A stretch of 58,980 nt of DNA, from assembly GCA_020027645.1 (NCBI GenBank), contig JAHKKM010000003.1, positions 1-58,980 of the forward strand, read 5' to 3'. Shown here one piece after another: positions 28,029-38,994 of this stretch. The notes beneath the pieces are model-generated. The model ran no database searches, was not told the origin of the DNA, and was given only the letters and a program-made list of their open reading frames with translations. Every line of letters starts with the position of its first letter. Position 1 is the stretch's first letter. The stretch comes from Pseudomonadota bacterium (GTDB lineage: Bacteria > Pseudomonadota > Gammaproteobacteria > Steroidobacterales > Woeseiaceae). The position numbers were made by a program, and so were the translations under genes.

Positions 28029-29539
28029 GCATGCCAGCTGAACTTATCCGGCCGCATGTAACCCTCGACCAGTTGCTCAAGGGCATTGGCAATGCACCGG
28101 CAATCCGGATTCACGGCCTTGCGAGCGACAGTCGCAAGTTGCGTAACGGTGATGTATTTGTCGCACTCGCTGGCGAGTCGTCGCACGGTCTGGATTTCAT
28201 CAATCAGGCGCTGGCCGCAGGTGTCGCGGCGATATTGTACGACCCGCGGACCATCGAAGCTGATCCCTTTGAGTGCAACGTTCCGCTGATACCGGTCATT
28301 GATCTTGCCGTGCGTCTCGGCGATATCGCTAATCGATGGTATGGCACCCCGTCCGCGCAAATGGCTGTAACCGGTGTCACGGGAACCAATGGCAAAACAA
28401 CGGTCGCGTTCCTGATCGCGCAGTGCCGGCAGCTCCTGCAGTACAAATCAGCCTATATCGGAACGCTCGGCGCCGGCATGGATGAATTGCTCGACGATGG
28501 AGCGATGACCACCCCCGCGTGCATCGACCTGCACGATCTGCTTGCCGGATTTCGCGATGCCGATGCAACTCACGTTGCCCTTGAAGTGTCATCGCATGGA
28601 ATCCAGCAGGAGCGTATCGCCGGTGTGCATTTTGAATCGGCCATTTTTACCAACCTCAGCCGCGATCACATGGATTACCACGGTGACATGCAGGCATACG
28701 GCAACACCAAGGCGCGGCTTTTTCTCGAGCATGAACTGAGGCATCGGATAATCAACATTGACTGCCAGTTCGGCCAGAAGCTTGCATCTCAGTGCGTGGA
28801 CAACGTCGTCGTTGTATCAACTCAAATGGCTATCGTTACCGGCGGCCGCGAGTTTGTGCACGTGCGCAAGATGTCGCCGCTCGATCACGGGTCTCGTGTG
28901 GAGTTCGGCAGCAGCTGGGGCGACGGCAGTTTTCACCTGCCGTTGTACGGTAACTTCAATGTCGCCAATGCGGCAGCGGTGCTTGCGTTGTTGCTGTCGC
29001 AGGGCGTTAGCAGAGACGATGCCTGCAGTGTATTGCAGAATGCAGTGGCGCCTGCAGGACGAATGCAGCGTCTGCTGCATGCGGCACTGCCTGCAGTGTT
29101 CGTTGATTACGCACACACGCCGGCGGGTCTGGAAGCGGCACTGCTGGCGCTGAGGCCGCATTGCACGGGCAAACTCTGGTGTGTATTTGGCTGTGGCGGA
29201 GAACGCGATCAGGGCAAACGCCCGATGATGGGTGAAATTGCCGGCCGCCTTGCGGACCGCACGGTCGTAACCAATGACAATCCGCGGCGCGAGTCGCCGG
29301 ATGCGATCATCGCGCAGATCCTGGCCGGCATGACTGACCCCACAGTCGTTATCGAGGACCGCGCGGCTGCAATCGCCTATGCCGTCAGTCGCGCCGATGA
29401 CAATGACCTGATTCTGATTGCCGGAAAAGGACACGAACAATATCAGTTGACAGGGAGCGAACGTCGGCCGTTTTCCGACTACGCAATCGCCTTCGCCAAT
29501 CTGTCCGCACGCCAGGTTCACGGTGCGGGCCGGACATGA
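28025..29539 (+). CDS. murE: UDP-MurNAc-tripeptide ligase MurE (meso-DAP adding)
   Basis: A cytoplasmic ligase adding the third stem residue to UDP-MurNAc-L-Ala-D-Glu. 504 residues with ATP loop GVTGTNGKTT (from about 118), central motif TNLSRDHMDYHG, and DNPRRE near 418. DNPR in this place marks the meso-diaminopimelate enzyme rather than the L-lysine one, consistent with a Gram-negative wall. Coupled by 4-bp overlaps to ftsI and murF. Confidence 0.97.
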   Translation: MSMPAELIRPHVTLDQLLKGIGNAPAIRIHGLASDSRKLRNGDVFVALAGESSHGLDFINQALAAGVAAILYDPRTIEADPFECNVPLIPVIDLAVRLGDIANRWYGTPSAQMAVTGVTGTNGKTTVAFLIAQCRQLLQYKSAYIGTLGAGMDELLDDGAMTTPACIDLHDLLAGFRDADATHVALEVSSHGIQQERIAGVHFESAIFTNLSRDHMDYHGDMQAYGNTKARLFLEHELRHRIINIDCQFGQKLASQCVDNVVVVSTQMAIVTGGREFVHVRKMSPLDHGSRVEFGSSWGDGSFHLPLYGNFNVANAAAVLALLLSQGVSRDDACSVLQNAVAPAGRMQRLLHAALPAVFVDYAHTPAGLEAALLALRPHCTGKLWCVFGCGGERDQGKRPMMGEIAGRLADRTVVTNDNPRRESPDAIIAQILAGMTDPTVVIEDRAAAIAYAVSRADDNDLILIAGKGHEQYQLTGSERRPFSDYAIAFANLSARQVHGAGRT

Positions 29540-30900
29540 TGGAGGGGACCTTGTCACAGGCAGCACAGATCATGCGGGGCTCATTACACGGCCGCGACGG
29601 GCATTTCAGTGGCATCAGCACGGATACGCGGACGATCCGCGCCGGAGAACTGTTCTTTGCACTGCAAGGGCCGAATTTCGACGGCAATCAGTTCGTCGGC
29701 GTCGCAGCCGACAAGAACGCGGCAGCAACGGTCGTCAACGCACGCACCGCGTCCGCCATTGCCCAGATCGTCGTTGACGACTCGCGACTCGCTCTCGGGC
29801 GGCTTGCGGCAGACTGGCGACGGCGTATGCCGGCGACTGTCGTTGGCATCACTGGTTCCAATGGCAAGACGACTTTGAAAGAGCTGGTCACGAGTTGCCT
29901 GTCCCAGTCCGCCAGCACGTTGGCAACACAGGGGAATCTGAATAACGACGTCGGTGTTCCAACCATGTTATCGCGCGTAGCCGCCAGCCACCGATTTGCC
30001 GTGATTGAAATGGGTGCGAATCATGCCGGGGAGATTGCATATCTTGCCGGTATCGCAGCCGCAGACGTCGTTGCAATCACCAATGCAGGCCCAGCGCATC
30101 TCGAGGGCTTTGGCTCGGTCGAGGGTGTTGCGAAAGCCAAGGGCGAGATCCTTGACAACCCGGTTCGTCCGGTAATCGCGGTACTGAACGCAGATGACAA
30201 GTACTTCGATTACTGGCGTTCCAGAGTCACGGATACCCAGGTCATTACTTTCGGTCTTGGCGAGAATGCAATGGTTCGTGCAAGCGATATCCAACCCAGC
30301 GATTTCGGTTCGCAATTTGTACTGCATCTGAAAGGCGAGTCGGTACCGGTAACTTTGCGACTGGCTGGTCGGCACAATGTCGTGAACGCCTGCGCTGCCG
30401 CGGCGATTGCCAGCGGGCTTGGCCTGACCGCTGCAATGATCAGGCAAGGTCTCGAAGCTGTTCTGCCGGTCAGCGGACGACTGCAACCGGTGAAGACGCA
30501 AGCCGGCTACGTAATTTACAACGACAGTTACAACGCAAATCCACAAAGTGTCATTGCTGCAGCGAACTTCCTGGCAGGACAGGAAGGCGACACCTGGCTG
30601 GTTCTCGGGGAAATGGGCGAGCTCGGCGCGAGGTCGCCGGAACTGCATGCGAGCGTCGGCAACGCCGCAAAGCAGCTCGGCATAAAGCGCCTTTTCGCAA
30701 CCGGAGCCTTGTCACAACACACCGTTGCAGCTTTCGGCGAGGGCGGGCAATGGTTCAGTTCTGTCGCTGAACTGGTCGATGAACTTCGAAAAGTGCTCAC
30801 TCCGGAATGCCGCGTGCTGGTCAAAGGCTCACGATCGGCGCGAATGGAACGGGTGGTCGATGCATTGCACCCGCCAGCGACTGTTACGGGAGCGCATTAG
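29536..30900 (+). CDS. murF: UDP-MurNAc-tripeptide D-alanyl-D-alanine ligase MurF
   Basis: Adds the D-Ala-D-Ala dipeptide made by Ddl to complete the UDP-MurNAc-pentapeptide. 454 residues, Mur-ligase fold: ATP loop [15 protein letters not shown], central [20 protein letters not shown], and C-terminal [19 protein letters not shown] with LGEMGELG. It starts inside the last codons of murE (ATGA). mraY follows after 2 bp. Confidence 0.97.
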   Translation: MMEGTLSQAAQIMRGSLHGRDGHFSGISTDTRTIRAGELFFALQGPNFDGNQFVGVAADKNAAATVVNARTASAIAQIVVDDSRLALGRLAADWRRRMPATVVGITGSNGKTTLKELVTSCLSQSASTLATQGNLNNDVGVPTMLSRVAASHRFAVIEMGANHAGEIAYLAGIAAADVVAITNAGPAHLEGFGSVEGVAKAKGEILDNPVRPVIAVLNADDKYFDYWRSRVTDTQVITFGLGENAMVRASDIQPSDFGSQFVLHLKGESVPVTLRLAGRHNVVNACAAAAIASGLGLTAAMIRQGLEAVLPVSGRLQPVKTQAGYVIYNDSYNANPQSVIAAANFLAGQEGDTWLVLGEMGELGARSPELHASVGNAAKQLGIKRLFATGALSQHTVAAFGEGGQWFSSVAELVDELRKVLTPECRVLVKGSRSARMERVVDALHPPATVTGAH

Positions 30901-30902
30901 TC

Positions 30903-31985
30903 ATGCTGCTCTATCTCACCAACTATCTGGCGCAGTTCGAGTCGGGATTCGGTGTATTTCATTACCTGACCATGCGCGCGATCCTCAGTGCCCTGACAGC
31001 GCTGCTGTTGTCATTCATCATTGGCCCGAAAATGATCGCCAGGCTGACCCTGAATCAGGTGGGGCAACCGGTGCGTGAGTTTGGTCCGTCTTCGCACCTG
31101 CCGAAGGCCGGCACGCCGACTATGGGCGGTGCGCTGATCATAACGGCAATCGTTTTCAGCACCGTTATGTGGGCCGACCTGGAAAACCGCTTTATCTGGG
31201 TTGTGTTATTTGTCACGCTGGCTTTTGGCGCTATTGGTTACGTCGACGACTACAAGAAACTGATACTGCGCAATCCCGCGGGTCTTTCCGCGCGCCAGAA
31301 GTTGTTCTGGCAATCCAGTGCTGCGGTCCTGGCTGCGGTTGTGCTTTACATGATGGCAACGGATGAGGCCTCGACGTCGCTGCTGATTCCCTACTTCAAG
31401 GACCTGTCAATTCAGCTTGGCATGTTCCAGATAGTTGTCTCTGTCCTGTTCATCGTCGGATTCAGCAACGCGGTCAATCTCACCGATGGCCTGGATGGAC
31501 TTGCCATCATGCCGACGGTGCTGGTTGGCGGCGCACTCGGCGTGTTTGCCTACGTCACCGGCAACGTCAATTTTTCACAGTACCTCGGCATTCCCTACGT
31601 CAGCGGCGGTGGGGAAATCCTGGTTTTTTGCGCCGCGCTGGCCGGCGCCGGGCTTGGATTCCTGTGGTTCAACACGTATCCGGCTCAGGTTTTCATGGGA
31701 GATATCGGTGCACTATCGCTTGGTGCAGCCCTTGGTGTTGTAGCGGTCGTCGTCCGGCAGGAATTAATCCTCGCCATCATGGGCGGAGTGTTCGTCGTCG
31801 AAACTGTGTCGGTCATTATTCAGGTTGCTTCTTTCAAGCTGACTGGCCGGCGGGTTTTCCGGATGGCGCCGCTACACCATCATTTTGAACTCAAGGGCTG
31901 GGCCGAGCCGAAAGTCATCGTTCGCTTCTGGATCATTACGGTAATCCTGGTGCTCATCGGGCTTGCCAGTCTGAAAATACGATGA
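30903..31985 (+). CDS. mraY: Phospho-MurNAc-pentapeptide translocase MraY
   Basis: A polytopic inner-membrane enzyme that moves phospho-MurNAc-pentapeptide from UDP to undecaprenyl phosphate, making lipid I. ATG 30903 gives 360 residues, identical to E. coli. Family motifs are GTPTMGG, the DDYKK aspartate pair, [13 protein letters not shown] and the basic loop [13 protein letters not shown]. About ten transmembrane helices are expected. Confidence 0.97.
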   Translation: MLLYLTNYLAQFESGFGVFHYLTMRAILSALTALLLSFIIGPKMIARLTLNQVGQPVREFGPSSHLPKAGTPTMGGALIITAIVFSTVMWADLENRFIWVVLFVTLAFGAIGYVDDYKKLILRNPAGLSARQKLFWQSSAAVLAAVVLYMMATDEASTSLLIPYFKDLSIQLGMFQIVVSVLFIVGFSNAVNLTDGLDGLAIMPTVLVGGALGVFAYVTGNVNFSQYLGIPYVSGGGEILVFCAALAGAGLGFLWFNTYPAQVFMGDIGALSLGAALGVVAVVVRQELILAIMGGVFVVETVSVIIQVASFKLTGRRVFRMAPLHHHFELKGWAEPKVIVRFWIITVILVLIGLASLKIR

Positions 31986-31992
31986 ACTGCGA

Positions 31993-33375
31993 ATGAATGC
32001 CGCCAGAGCAAAAAAACGACGCGCCAGGCAGGAACTGCCGGCACCCGCAGTCAATGGCAAGGACCTGGTCTTCGGTCTTGGCGCAAGCGGTCTGTCTGTC
32101 GCGCGTTACCTGATGCGCAAGTCGGCAAACGCCATCTATGTCGATACGCGTGCGAATCCGCCAGGGCTCGATGCATTGAAGGAATTGCGACCGGATACAG
32201 AGGTCATCCTCGGCCGGCCGCCAACCGAGCTGTTGCGCGGTGTGTCGCGCGTGATCGTGTCGCCCGGTATACCCGACACCGACCCGTTTGTCGCGGAAGC
32301 TCGCAAGCAGGGTCTGCAGGTAATTTCGGACATTGCCTTGTTCGTGGCAGAAGCCCGGGCACCATTCGTGGCGGTCACGGGTTCGAACGGCAAGAGCACG
32401 GTAACGACGCTGATTGCAACGATGTGCGAAGCAGCCGGTAAACGCAGCCTGGCCGGCGCAAATCTCGGCACGCCGGCATTGGATTTGCTGACGGAGGACA
32501 CGCCTGATTTCTACGTGCTCGAATTGTCGAGTTTTCAATTGCAGAGAACGCCGAGTCTGCCGGCGAAAGTTGCAGTTCTGCTGAACATTTCCCCGGATCA
32601 CCTCGACTGGCACGTAAGCGTCGATGAATACCGCGCAGCGAAGTACCGCATCTACCGGGAAGCCGAAGCGGCAGTATTCAATCGCCACGACAAATTGGCA
32701 AAGTCGCACTTGCCGGCCTCAGTCCCGACAATAAGTTTTGGTATGGACCAGCCCGCCGAAGGGCAGTACGGCATCCGTGTGGACGACGGACAGGCATTCC
32801 TGGCGCGCGGTGAACAACTGCTTCTGGCAACGTCTGACATAGCGCTCGTCGGCGCACACAATCAGGCTAATGCGCTAGCTGCGCTGGCAGCAGGGGAGCT
32901 GATGGGGCTTCCGCTGTCACCGATGTTGCAGGTACTCAACGAATTTCCGGGCTTGCCGCATCGCATGCAGTTCGTAAGGCAGCTGAACGGCGCTGACTTC
33001 ATCAATGATTCAAAGGCGACCAATGTCGGGGCCGCCACGGCAGCTGTGGAATCCGTATCCGGACCGGTTGTGCTGATTGCGGGAGGTGACGGCAAGGGCG
33101 GCGACTTCGGCGAGTTTGCCAGGACCGTATGCACAAAATTGCGTGCTGCAATACTCATCGGTCGCGATGCGCCACTGATTGCAGATGCTTTCGATCAGCT
33201 GGCTCCGGTGTTCATGGCTGGCAATATGAAGAATGCCGTTCACAAAGCGGCGGAGCTGGCCCAGCCTGGCGATACGGTATTGCTGGCGCCGGCATGCGCA
33301 AGTTTCGATCAGTACCGGAACTACGAACACCGCGGCGACGATTTCTCCGAAATTGTAAGGGCTTTGCCGTCATGA
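31993..33375 (+). CDS. murD: UDP-MurNAc-L-alanine:D-glutamate ligase MurD
   Basis: Adds D-glutamate, the second residue of the stem peptide. 460 residues. The Rossmann-like N-terminal domain has GLGASGLSVARYL, the ATP loop is AVTGSNGKSTVTTL, and the C-terminal domain shows NDSKATNVGAATAAVE and ACASFDQYRNYEHRG. It carries about 20 extra basic residues at the N-terminus (RAKKRRARQELP) compared with E. coli. Its stop overlaps the ftsW ATG. Confidence 0.96.
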   Translation: MNAARAKKRRARQELPAPAVNGKDLVFGLGASGLSVARYLMRKSANAIYVDTRANPPGLDALKELRPDTEVILGRPPTELLRGVSRVIVSPGIPDTDPFVAEARKQGLQVISDIALFVAEARAPFVAVTGSNGKSTVTTLIATMCEAAGKRSLAGANLGTPALDLLTEDTPDFYVLELSSFQLQRTPSLPAKVAVLLNISPDHLDWHVSVDEYRAAKYRIYREAEAAVFNRHDKLAKSHLPASVPTISFGMDQPAEGQYGIRVDDGQAFLARGEQLLLATSDIALVGAHNQANALAALAAGELMGLPLSPMLQVLNEFPGLPHRMQFVRQLNGADFINDSKATNVGAATAAVESVSGPVVLIAGGDGKGGDFGEFARTVCTKLRAAILIGRDAPLIADAFDQLAPVFMAGNMKNAVHKAAELAQPGDTVLLAPACASFDQYRNYEHRGDDFSEIVRALPS

Positions 33376-34565
33376 GTATCGGCAGCGTAACAATGCCTTT
33401 TCCTGCGAGGCTTCGATCCCCGCTGCAGATCGATCACGTGCTGTTAACCATTGCACTGGTGCTGTTGATAGGCGGGCTCGTGATTCTCGCATCAGCTTCC
33501 GTTTCCATTTCAGACGGTGTTGCCGGGCAACCGTTCTATTACGTTGAAAGACAGCTGTTTGCAGCATTCATCGGTGCGCTGGCTGCATTCCTTTGCCTGC
33601 TGGTGCCAATGCACGTCTGGCAGAGCCTGGGTCCCCTGATGCTGATGCTCGGAATTGCATTGCTCACAATCGTCCTCGTGCCGGGAGTCGGGTATACGGT
33701 CAACGGCAGCACTCGGTGGTTGCGCGTCGGCGTGATGAATCTCCAGGTATCGGAACCGGCTCGATTGTGTCTGCTGCTTTACGTTGCCGGCTACCTGGTG
33801 CGCCAGAACAAGTGTCTGCGCGAAAAATTCAGCGGTTTTCTCAGGCCGATGCTGGTGCTGACCCTCGCTTGCGGACTACTGCTCGCGGAGCCGGATTTTG
33901 GTGCGGCCATTGTGCTCCTGGCGACGGTCCTCGCCATGCTGTTCGTGGCCGGGGCGCGCTGGCGCGACTTTTTCCTGTTTTTTGGTGTGGCCATTGCTGC
34001 GATGGGAGTGCTGGCCATGACCTCGGCATACCGTCTGCAAAGACTCACCGGATTTCTCGATCCGTGGTCGGATCCGTTCAATTCGGGTTTTCAGCTGACA
34101 CAATCTCTGATTGCAATAGGTCGAGGTGAATGGTTTGGTGTCGGGCTCGGCGGCGGCGTGCAAAAACTTTTTTACCTGCCGGAAGCGCATACGGACTTTG
34201 TGTTTGCGGTATTTGCTGAGGAATTCGGCTTGCTCGGATCGGTGCTGCTGATAGGCCTGTTTTTTGCGTTGCTGTGGCGCATTTTTCGACTGGCCATGCG
34301 GGCCAATGAATCGGAACGGCATTTCGAGGCATTTCTGGCCATCGGCATAGGTACCTGGTTCGGTTTGCAGGCATTCATCAACGTCGGCGTGAACATGGGC
34401 CTGCTGCCGACCAAGGGCTTGACGCTGCCGTTGATCAGCTATGGCCGCAGCAGCCTCATTGTCATGATGATTGCCATCGGCCTGCTGCTGCGTGTGCACC
34501 ACGAACTGGCTGTCGATGCGCGCCCGATCAATCGACGCAAGTCAATGTCAGGGCACAACACATGA
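33372..34565 (+). CDS. ftsW: Septal peptidoglycan glycosyltransferase FtsW
   Basis: A SEDS-family polymerase that builds septal glycan strands from lipid II together with FtsI. ATG 33372 overlaps the murD stop (ATGA) and gives 397 residues. About ten transmembrane segments. Conserved SEDS signatures are GSTRWLRVG, QVSEPARL, PDFGAAIVLLATVLAMLFVAGA, the Asp-containing AHTDFVFAVFAEEFG, and LPTKGLTLPLISYGRSSL. Confidence 0.96.
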   Translation: MSIGSVTMPFPARLRSPLQIDHVLLTIALVLLIGGLVILASASVSISDGVAGQPFYYVERQLFAAFIGALAAFLCLLVPMHVWQSLGPLMLMLGIALLTIVLVPGVGYTVNGSTRWLRVGVMNLQVSEPARLCLLLYVAGYLVRQNKCLREKFSGFLRPMLVLTLACGLLLAEPDFGAAIVLLATVLAMLFVAGARWRDFFLFFGVAIAAMGVLAMTSAYRLQRLTGFLDPWSDPFNSGFQLTQSLIAIGRGEWFGVGLGGGVQKLFYLPEAHTDFVFAVFAEEFGLLGSVLLIGLFFALLWRIFRLAMRANESERHFEAFLAIGIGTWFGLQAFINVGVNMGLLPTKGLTLPLISYGRSSLIVMMIAIGLLLRVHHELAVDARPINRRKSMSGHNT

Positions 34566-35659
34566 ATAGCACCTTGTTGCGACCCATCATGGTAATGGCA
34601 GGCGGTACCGGCGGGCATGTCTATCCGGCGCTGGCGGTTGCCCGTGCGCTGGCCACACACTCCTGTCGCGTAGTCTGGTTGGGCACGCACCGCGGACTCG
34701 AAGCGCGGGTGGTTCCGGCGGCCGGTATCGAGATGGAATGGATAAGTGTGCAGGGACTGCGGGGCAAGGGTGTGATCACGCTGTTGCTTGCACCGTTTCG
34801 CCTGCTGCTTGCGCTCTACCAGTCGCTTCGGGCGATGCATCGTCACCGGCCGGCGGCTGTACTCGGCATGGGCGGATTTGTCAGCGGGCCCGGTGGCCTC
34901 GCTGCTTGGATGACACGACGACCGCTGCTGATTCATGAGCAGAACGCGGTTGCCGGATTGACCAACAGACTTCTGGCGCGTCTTGCCCGGGTTGTGCTTC
35001 AGGCCTTCCCGGGCAGTTTTCCGCCAGGCGTCAAATGCGTGACGGTCGGCAACCCTGTGCGCCGCGAGATTGCGGCATTGCCTGGGCCGGCGCTGCGATT
35101 CCATGCCCGGTCTGGTCCGCTTCGGCTGCTGGTACTGGGCGGCAGCCAGGGCGCACTGGCACTGAATCGCGGGGTGCCGGCCGCACTGGCGCGATTGCCA
35201 TCCGACAGGCGGCCGGCAGTGCGGCATCAGACAGGCGAGCGAACACTCGATGCGGCACGCGAGGCGTATCGTCATCACGGCGTCCAAGCCGAGCTCTTGC
35301 CTTTTATCGAGGACATGGCAGGCGCCTATGCCTGGGCGGACCTGGTGATCTGCCGGGCAGGCGCACTGACCGTTGCGGAACTGGCGGCTGCTGGTCTTGC
35401 GGCGATTTTCGTTCCGTTCCCGGCAGCGGTTGATGATCACCAGACGGCGAATGCACGTCCAATGGTCACGGCCGGTGCGGCGGTGATGATTGCCGAGCGC
35501 GACCTCAATGACGAGGCATTGGCAACTGTGCTGATAGAGTGGCTCGCCAGTCGCGACGGCCTGCGTCTGCGTGCCGAGAGGGCGAGATCTCTTGCGATGC
35601 CGGATGCGCTCGAACGCATCACCGGTTCCTGTCTCGAACTTGCAGGGGCGACCTCATGA
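34562..35659 (+). CDS. murG: Lipid II synthase MurG
   Basis: A peripheral inner-membrane GT28 glycosyltransferase adding GlcNAc to lipid I. 365 residues in two Rossmann domains. N-terminal [14 protein letters not shown], middle GGFVSGPGG and HEQNAVAG, C-terminal LGGSQGA and [16 protein letters not shown] with the [10 protein letters not shown] end. GAL replaces the more common GAS/GAM after CRA, a mild variation. ATGA overlaps on both sides. Confidence 0.96.
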   Translation: MNSTLLRPIMVMAGGTGGHVYPALAVARALATHSCRVVWLGTHRGLEARVVPAAGIEMEWISVQGLRGKGVITLLLAPFRLLLALYQSLRAMHRHRPAAVLGMGGFVSGPGGLAAWMTRRPLLIHEQNAVAGLTNRLLARLARVVLQAFPGSFPPGVKCVTVGNPVRREIAALPGPALRFHARSGPLRLLVLGGSQGALALNRGVPAALARLPSDRRPAVRHQTGERTLDAAREAYRHHGVQAELLPFIEDMAGAYAWADLVICRAGALTVAELAAAGLAAIFVPFPAAVDDHQTANARPMVTAGAAVMIAERDLNDEALATVLIEWLASRDGLRLRAERARSLAMPDALERITGSCLELAGATS

Positions 35660-37080
35660 TCAAGCGCATGCGCCGCATCCATTGTGTGCACTTTGTCGGG
35701 ATCGGCGGGTCCGGCATGTCCGGCATTGCCGAGGTCATGCTGAGCCTCGGCTACCAGGTCCAGGGATCGGACCTGAAGAACAATGCGCAGGTGCAAAGGC
35801 TGCGCCGGCTCGGCGCCAATGTCTTTATCGGACATGACGCAGCCAATGTTGCGGATGCCGATGCGGTTGTTGTTTCGAGTGCCGTCGACAACAGCAACCC
35901 CGAAGTTGCCGCTGCAAGAAAGGCTCTCTTACCGGTGGTACCACGCGCCGAGATGCTTGCGGAATTGATGCGTTTTCGTTACTCCATCGCGGTAGCGGGC
36001 ACGCACGGAAAGACCACGACCACCAGTTTGATTGCCAGCGTGCTCGCAGAAGGAGGGCTGGACCCGACCTTTGTTATCGGCGGCCGACTGAAAAGCGCCG
36101 ACAGTAATGCAAGGCTGGGCCAGGGCGAATACCTCGTCGCCGAAGCAGACGAAAGTGACGCTTCGTTCTCCCACCTGAAACCGATGCTGGCGGTGGTAAC
36201 CAACATCGATGCCGATCACATGTCGACCTACGATGGCGACATCGAGAAACTTCGCCAGGGATTCGTCGAGTTCCTGCACAACCTGCCATTTTATGGGTTG
36301 GCGGTTGTGTGCACCGATGACCCCGGCATCAACGCCATCCTCGGCAGAATCGGCAGGTCGGTCATAAGCTACAGCGTGGAGCACGAAGCAAATGTTCGCG
36401 CTCACAACATTGTTTTCAATGGCGGAGCGACTTCGTTCACGGTAACTCGCGAGGGTCGCGACGACACCATGCAGGTTAAATTGAAGCTGCCCGGTTTGCA
36501 TAACGTGCGAAATGCGCTCGCCGCGATTGCAGTTGCGGGAGAGCTCCAGATTAGCGACCAGGCTGTGATGGATGCGCTCGCCGGCTTCGAGGGGATTGAT
36601 CGGCGCTTTCAGAATCTCGGCGAGATTCGTATCGCCGGCGGTCGGGTTACGCTGTTCGATGATTACGGCCATCACCCGACGGAGATTGCTGCAACGCTTG
36701 CATCGGCGCGTAGCGGCTGGCCCGGGCGGCGCATCGTGCTCGTGTTTCAACCGCATCGTTACACGCGCACCCGCGACCTGCTGGATGATTTCGCATCAGT
36801 TCTGGCAAGCGCCGATGTGCTGCTGTTGCTTGAGGTCTATGCAGCCGGTGAGGCACCGATTGCCGGTGCGGATGGTCGTGCCATCGCGCGCGCGGTACGT
36901 GGCCGTGGTGGCGTCGAGCCGGTATTCGTCGAGTCCCTGGACAAGCTGCCGGGGGCGCTGGAAGACCTGCTCAAGGATGGCGATCTGCTGCTGACCATGG
37001 GTGCCGGTGACATAGGCGCTTTTGCTGCCGGCCTGCCCGACAAACTCTCGGTAAAACCACGCCTGGAGCTTCGCAAATGA
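35656..37080 (+). CDS. murC: UDP-MurNAc:L-alanine ligase MurC
   Basis: Starts the peptide stem by joining L-Ala to UDP-MurNAc. ATG 35656 overlaps the murG stop and gives 474 residues. Motifs are [18 protein letters not shown], the ATP loop [27 protein letters not shown], the double-His [10 protein letters not shown], and [10 protein letters not shown]. Confidence 0.97.
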   Translation: MIKRMRRIHCVHFVGIGGSGMSGIAEVMLSLGYQVQGSDLKNNAQVQRLRRLGANVFIGHDAANVADADAVVVSSAVDNSNPEVAAARKALLPVVPRAEMLAELMRFRYSIAVAGTHGKTTTTSLIASVLAEGGLDPTFVIGGRLKSADSNARLGQGEYLVAEADESDASFSHLKPMLAVVTNIDADHMSTYDGDIEKLRQGFVEFLHNLPFYGLAVVCTDDPGINAILGRIGRSVISYSVEHEANVRAHNIVFNGGATSFTVTREGRDDTMQVKLKLPGLHNVRNALAAIAVAGELQISDQAVMDALAGFEGIDRRFQNLGEIRIAGGRVTLFDDYGHHPTEIAATLASARSGWPGRRIVLVFQPHRYTRTRDLLDDFASVLASADVLLLLEVYAAGEAPIAGADGRAIARAVRGRGGVEPVFVESLDKLPGALEDLLKDGDLLLTMGAGDIGAFAAGLPDKLSVKPRLELRK

Positions 37081-37102
37081 CTGCTGCCCTGCAGGTGACA
37101 TC

Positions 37103-38002
37103 ATGATGGCTGCGATCAAACCACCGGCGGTTGCCGGCGAGATTCGGCAGAACGAATCGATGAGCAGTCACACATCGTGGCGTGCAGGCGGTCCGGCCGA
37201 GGTCTTTTTCAAGCCTGCCGGAATCGACGATCTCGCCGCGTTCCTGCGTGACCTGCACCCTGAAGTGCCGGTGTTCTGGTTTGGTCTCGGCAGTAATCTG
37301 CTGGTTCGTGACGGGGGAATTCCCGGCGTGGTGATCGCTACAGCCGGCGTATTCAATACGCTGGAAAAAACCGGCGATTACCGGGTCCGGGCCGGTTCCA
37401 GCGTGCCCTGCACGCAACTTGCCCGACAGTGCATACGCTGGAACCTGGGACCCTCCGAGTTTTTTGCCGGTATTCCGGGCGCCGTCGGCGGCGCCTTGGC
37501 GATGAATGCCGGCGCACACGGCGGTGAGACCTGGGAACGCGTACGCAGCGTCACCACCATCGATCGAGGTGGGGAAATCCGGCAGCGATCGCCGCGTGAC
37601 TTCAAGGTCGCTTATCGAAGTGTTACTGGACCGGTCAACGAGTGGTTCATCGAAGCAGAGTTTGAATTCGATCCACAGGCGAAACCCAGCATGGACACAC
37701 TGAAGGCGATGCTGGCCCGGCGCAAGGATACGCAACCGCTGGGCCTGCCGAGCTGTGGGTCGGTGTTTCGAAATCCACCGGGTGACCATGCTGCCAGGCT
37801 CATCGAGACCTCAGGACTCAAAGGGCACCGTATCGGTGGTGCCGAAGTGTCGGTCAAGCACGCCAATTTCATCATCAATCGCGATCATGCCAGCGCGGCG
37901 GACATCGAGCGTCTCATTACTTACGTTCAGGATACCGTGCGCACGCAAACCGGAGTCGAGCTTCAACACGAGGTACGGATCGTTGGCGAGGCGTTGAAAT
38001 GA
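37103..38002 (+). CDS. murB: UDP-N-acetylenolpyruvoylglucosamine reductase MurB
   Basis: A FAD enzyme reducing the MurA product to UDP-MurNAc with NADPH. 299 residues. Visible: SSHTSWRAGGPAEVFF, FAD-binding GLGSNLLVRDGG, GIPGAVGGALAMNAGAHGGE, the catalytic-Ser segment SCGSVFRNPPGDHAARLIE, and the Glu of HEVRIVGE. It is the short type II form, without the E. coli C-terminal insert. It lies between murC and ddl, a position not used in E. coli, where murB is elsewhere on the chromosome. Confidence 0.96.
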   Translation: MMAAIKPPAVAGEIRQNESMSSHTSWRAGGPAEVFFKPAGIDDLAAFLRDLHPEVPVFWFGLGSNLLVRDGGIPGVVIATAGVFNTLEKTGDYRVRAGSSVPCTQLARQCIRWNLGPSEFFAGIPGAVGGALAMNAGAHGGETWERVRSVTTIDRGGEIRQRSPRDFKVAYRSVTGPVNEWFIEAEFEFDPQAKPSMDTLKAMLARRKDTQPLGLPSCGSVFRNPPGDHAARLIETSGLKGHRIGGAEVSVKHANFIINRDHASAADIERLITYVQDTVRTQTGVELQHEVRIVGEALK

Positions 38003-38994
38003 GTACTGGCGTGAGAGTAAAGCGCAAGCGCATCAGCAATGCGGCGGACTTTGGCAAGGTCGCTGTTCTGCTCGGCGGCTCATCGAGTGAAAGGAAGGTA
38101 TCACTCGAGACCGGAACTGCGGTGCTGACAGCACTCCTGAAACGCGGTGTTGATGCGGTTGCGTGGGATCCCGCAGAACACGGCATGCGCAAGTTTTCCG
38201 ATCGCGGATTTGATCGCGCCTGGATCGCATTGCACGGAGCCGGCGGCGAAGACGGTTCCATGCAGGGCGCCTTGCAGTGCCTCGGCACACCGTATACCGG
38301 CAGCGGGGTAATGGCGTCCGCACTGGCCATGGACAAGGTCCGCAGCAAGCACCTGTTCTGCGCGGTCGGCGTAACTACACCGGACTTCGAGGTCATTCAT
38401 GTGGCAGAAGACGCCAGGGCAGCAGCAGATCGCCTTGGTTATCCGCTGGTTCTGAAGCCTGCGGGCCAGGGCTCGAGTGTCGGTATGAGCAAGGTGTTTG
38501 ACGCGAGTGAACTCACAGCGGCGGCAAAACTCGCGCTCGGTTTTGGCGATCCGGCAATTGTCGAGCGCTGCATTATGGGCGATGAAATCACGGTAGCTGT
38601 GTTGCAGGGCGAGGCTTTGCCCAGTATTCGCATCGTGACACCGCGAACTTTTTATGACTACAAAGCGAAGTACGAAGCCGATACCACACAGTATTTCTGT
38701 CCGGGAACGGATGACGCGAATCTCGAAAGCAGATATCGCGACATCGCCATGCGGGCTTTCGAAGCGCTGGGTTGTTCCGGCTGGGGGCGAGTCGACCTGA
38801 TGGCAGGCAGGGACGGCGTGTTGCAAGTGCTGGAGGTCAACACAGTGCCGGGCATGACCAGTCACAGCCTTGTGCCAATGGCGGCCAAGGTAGCCGGCAT
38901 CGATTTCGTCGAGCTTTGCTGGCGCATTCTGGAAACCAGTTTTGCCAGGGCAAACGAACTCCCGGCAATGGGGGTCGCCGCAAATGATGCGTAG
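37999..38994 (+). CDS. ddl: D-alanine--D-alanine ligase Ddl
   Basis: An ATP-grasp enzyme making the D-Ala-D-Ala dipeptide used by MurF. 331 residues. Motifs are VAVLLGGSSSERKVSLETG (slightly varied start), ALHGAGGEDGSMQGALQCLGTPYTGSG-type lid, PLVLKPAGQGSSVGMSKV and LQVLEVNTVPGMTSHSLVPMAA. A basic 15-residue N-terminal extension precedes the domain. Overlaps murB by 4 bp and ftsQ by 11 bp. Confidence 0.95.
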   Translation: MSTGVRVKRKRISNAADFGKVAVLLGGSSSERKVSLETGTAVLTALLKRGVDAVAWDPAEHGMRKFSDRGFDRAWIALHGAGGEDGSMQGALQCLGTPYTGSGVMASALAMDKVRSKHLFCAVGVTTPDFEVIHVAEDARAAADRLGYPLVLKPAGQGSSVGMSKVFDASELTAAAKLALGFGDPAIVERCIMGDEITVAVLQGEALPSIRIVTPRTFYDYKAKYEADTTQYFCPGTDDANLESRYRDIAMRAFEALGCSGWGRVDLMAGRDGVLQVLEVNTVPGMTSHSLVPMAAKVAGIDFVELCWRILETSFARANELPAMGVAANDA

